Shown piece by piece: positions 5,969 to 6,486 of a stretch of 6,486 nucleotides of DNA. The stretch is from a bacterium (GTDB lineage Bacteria; Ratteibacteria; UBA8468; B48-G9; JAFGKM01). The translations under genes were made by a program, and so were the position numbers. The stretch spans positions 1 to 6,486 of the forward strand of contig JALNXB010000082.1 in the NCBI GenBank assembly GCA_023230585.1, written 5' to 3'. Under the pieces are notes generated by a model, which was not told the origin of the DNA, did no database searches, and worked only from the letters and a program-made list of their open reading frames with translations. Within the stretch, counting starts at the first letter, position 1. Each line of letters starts with the position of its first letter.

Positions 5969-5976
5969 ATACTTTG
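5961..5976. promoter_or_regulatory. Operator-like inverted repeat over the res promoter box
   Basis: CAAAGT (5961-5966) and ACTTTG (5971-5976) are perfect inverted copies separated by TAAT. The left half is part of the -7 box, so a protein bound here could block res transcription. It is short, and no controller gene is recognised nearby; the small ORF at 5996-6361 shows no helix-turn-helix that I can identify. Confidence 0.35.
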
Positions 5977-5995
5977 TGAGTGAATATGCTCTATC

Positions 5996-6361
5996 CTATT
6001 TCATTAAGATTGCTTCTTGATACAAGGAAATATCCATTGAAAGTCTTAAAAACATAAAAAAGCACTTTTGAAAATGCCTGTCAATAGATATCATGAAAGG
6101 AAAATCTAAGTTAGCTCCGCAAACCTGGCTCCTCCAGACTTGCAGCATAAATATTTCTATTTTAGATAGTTCATTTGCAATTTTTGGATACTTGCAGCTA
6201 ACAATAGTATCTTTCTCCTCGTCTATACCCCAATATTCTGAAAAATTTGCACACAATGAGGTCTCAAAGGTATAATACCATAAGTTTTTTAAAGCATTTA
6301 TTTTCGTATATTGATTGTAAGTTATAGATATGGATGATTTAAGATATGAGATAAATTTCAT
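5996..6361 (-). CDS. Hypothetical 121-aa protein upstream of res
   Basis: I do not recognise this one. The frame runs from ATG (6361) to TAG (5998-5996), on the same strand as res and ending 63 bp before it. A TGA ten codons upstream of the ATG limits the N-terminus. The product starts MKFISYLKSSISITYNQYTK, has KNLWYY and EYWGIDEEKD in the middle and ends LSMDISLYQEAILMK. It is rich in aromatics and has four Cys but no signal peptide, membrane segment or clear motif. GGAG lies about 14 nt before the start, a little far for a ribosome site. Codon use is plausible for AT-rich DNA, but an ORF of this length can occur by chance here; it may also be a remnant of a longer gene. Confidence 0.4.
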   Translation of the reverse strand: MKFISYLKSSISITYNQYTKINALKNLWYYTFETSLCANFSEYWGIDEEKDTIVSCKYPKIANELSKIEIFMLQVWRSQVCGANLDFPFMISIDRHFQKCFFMFLRLSMDISLYQEAILMK

Positions 6362-6382
6362 ATATGAGTCCGCTCCGAAAAG

Positions 6383-6414
6383 CCCGTTTTTTCAAAATGC
6401 TGAAAAATGAAGGG
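6383..6414. other. Imperfect hairpin ahead of the small upstream ORF
   Basis: TTTTTCA (6388-6394) pairs with TGAAAAA (6401-6407) around AAATGC, and CCC (6383-6385) can pair with GGG (6412-6414) outside it. Read leftward it is followed by CTTTTC, so it may be a weak terminator for a gene entering from the right, or part of the leader of the ORF at 6361. Confidence 0.3.
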
Positions 6415-6448
6415 TGGACGGAGAAAACCGGTTCTTTTTATGGGTGAA

Positions 6449-6469
6449 TATATTATTTACAATAATATA
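6449..6469. repeat. AT-only inverted repeat near the window end
   Basis: TATATTATT (6449-6457) and AATAATATA (6461-6469) are perfect 9-bp arms around TAC. All bases in the arms are A or T, so chance is a fair explanation. Nothing else coding is seen in 6362-6486. Confidence 0.35.
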
Positions 6470-6486
6470 CATATTAATACATAAAT

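Overview
The window holds one intact two-gene operon, a Type III restriction-modification system, with mobile-element debris and a structured non-coding region beside it. The base composition is AT-rich, the two large genes lack Shine-Dalgarno sequences, and two good matches to the Bacteroidota sigma box TAnnTTTG occur. Together these suggest a member of the Bacteroidota; this is inference, with no marker gene to confirm it.

Positions 1-169 (+) hold only the last ~48 codons of a tyrosine recombinase, cut off at a 20-bp perfect palindrome at the window edge. Next come a 73-bp inverted repeat (181-253), two palindromes sharing the same CCTTTTTT/AAAAAAGG ends (272-303, 343-366), and two ~20-bp tandem repeats that look like one end of an IS21-family element (398-444). 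That end abuts the 5' fragment of a leftward gene (445-668), which I do not recognise and which also carries a TAG at codon 8.

Positions 701-920 (-) are the most unusual part. A TAnnTTTG promoter box is followed by about 205 nt containing several hairpins and then a long stem-loop ending in UUCUUUUUUU, 33 nt before the start of the broken gene. Two of the hairpins are inverted copies of one another: the six-base apical loop is identical while the stems differ but still pair. One strand segment can join either the terminator stem or a competing hairpin. I read this as a candidate leader or attenuator RNA, or a stand-alone small RNA, and not as a known family.

Positions 973-3010 (-) hold mod, a beta-class adenine-N6 methyltransferase, whose reading frame appears to end 25 codons early at a short T run. 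Positions 3017-5932 (-) hold res, a superfamily 2 helicase fused to a PD-(D/E)XK nuclease, with all key motifs present. The genes are 6 bp apart and share one transcript, with res first, the reverse of the characterised mod-res order. Mod would recognise and methylate DNA; the Mod-Res complex would translocate on and cut unmodified DNA. A TAnnTTTG box overlapped by a small inverted repeat lies just upstream of res. Farther right are a possible 121-aa hypothetical gene (5996-6361, -) and AT-rich sequence with small hairpins to the window end.
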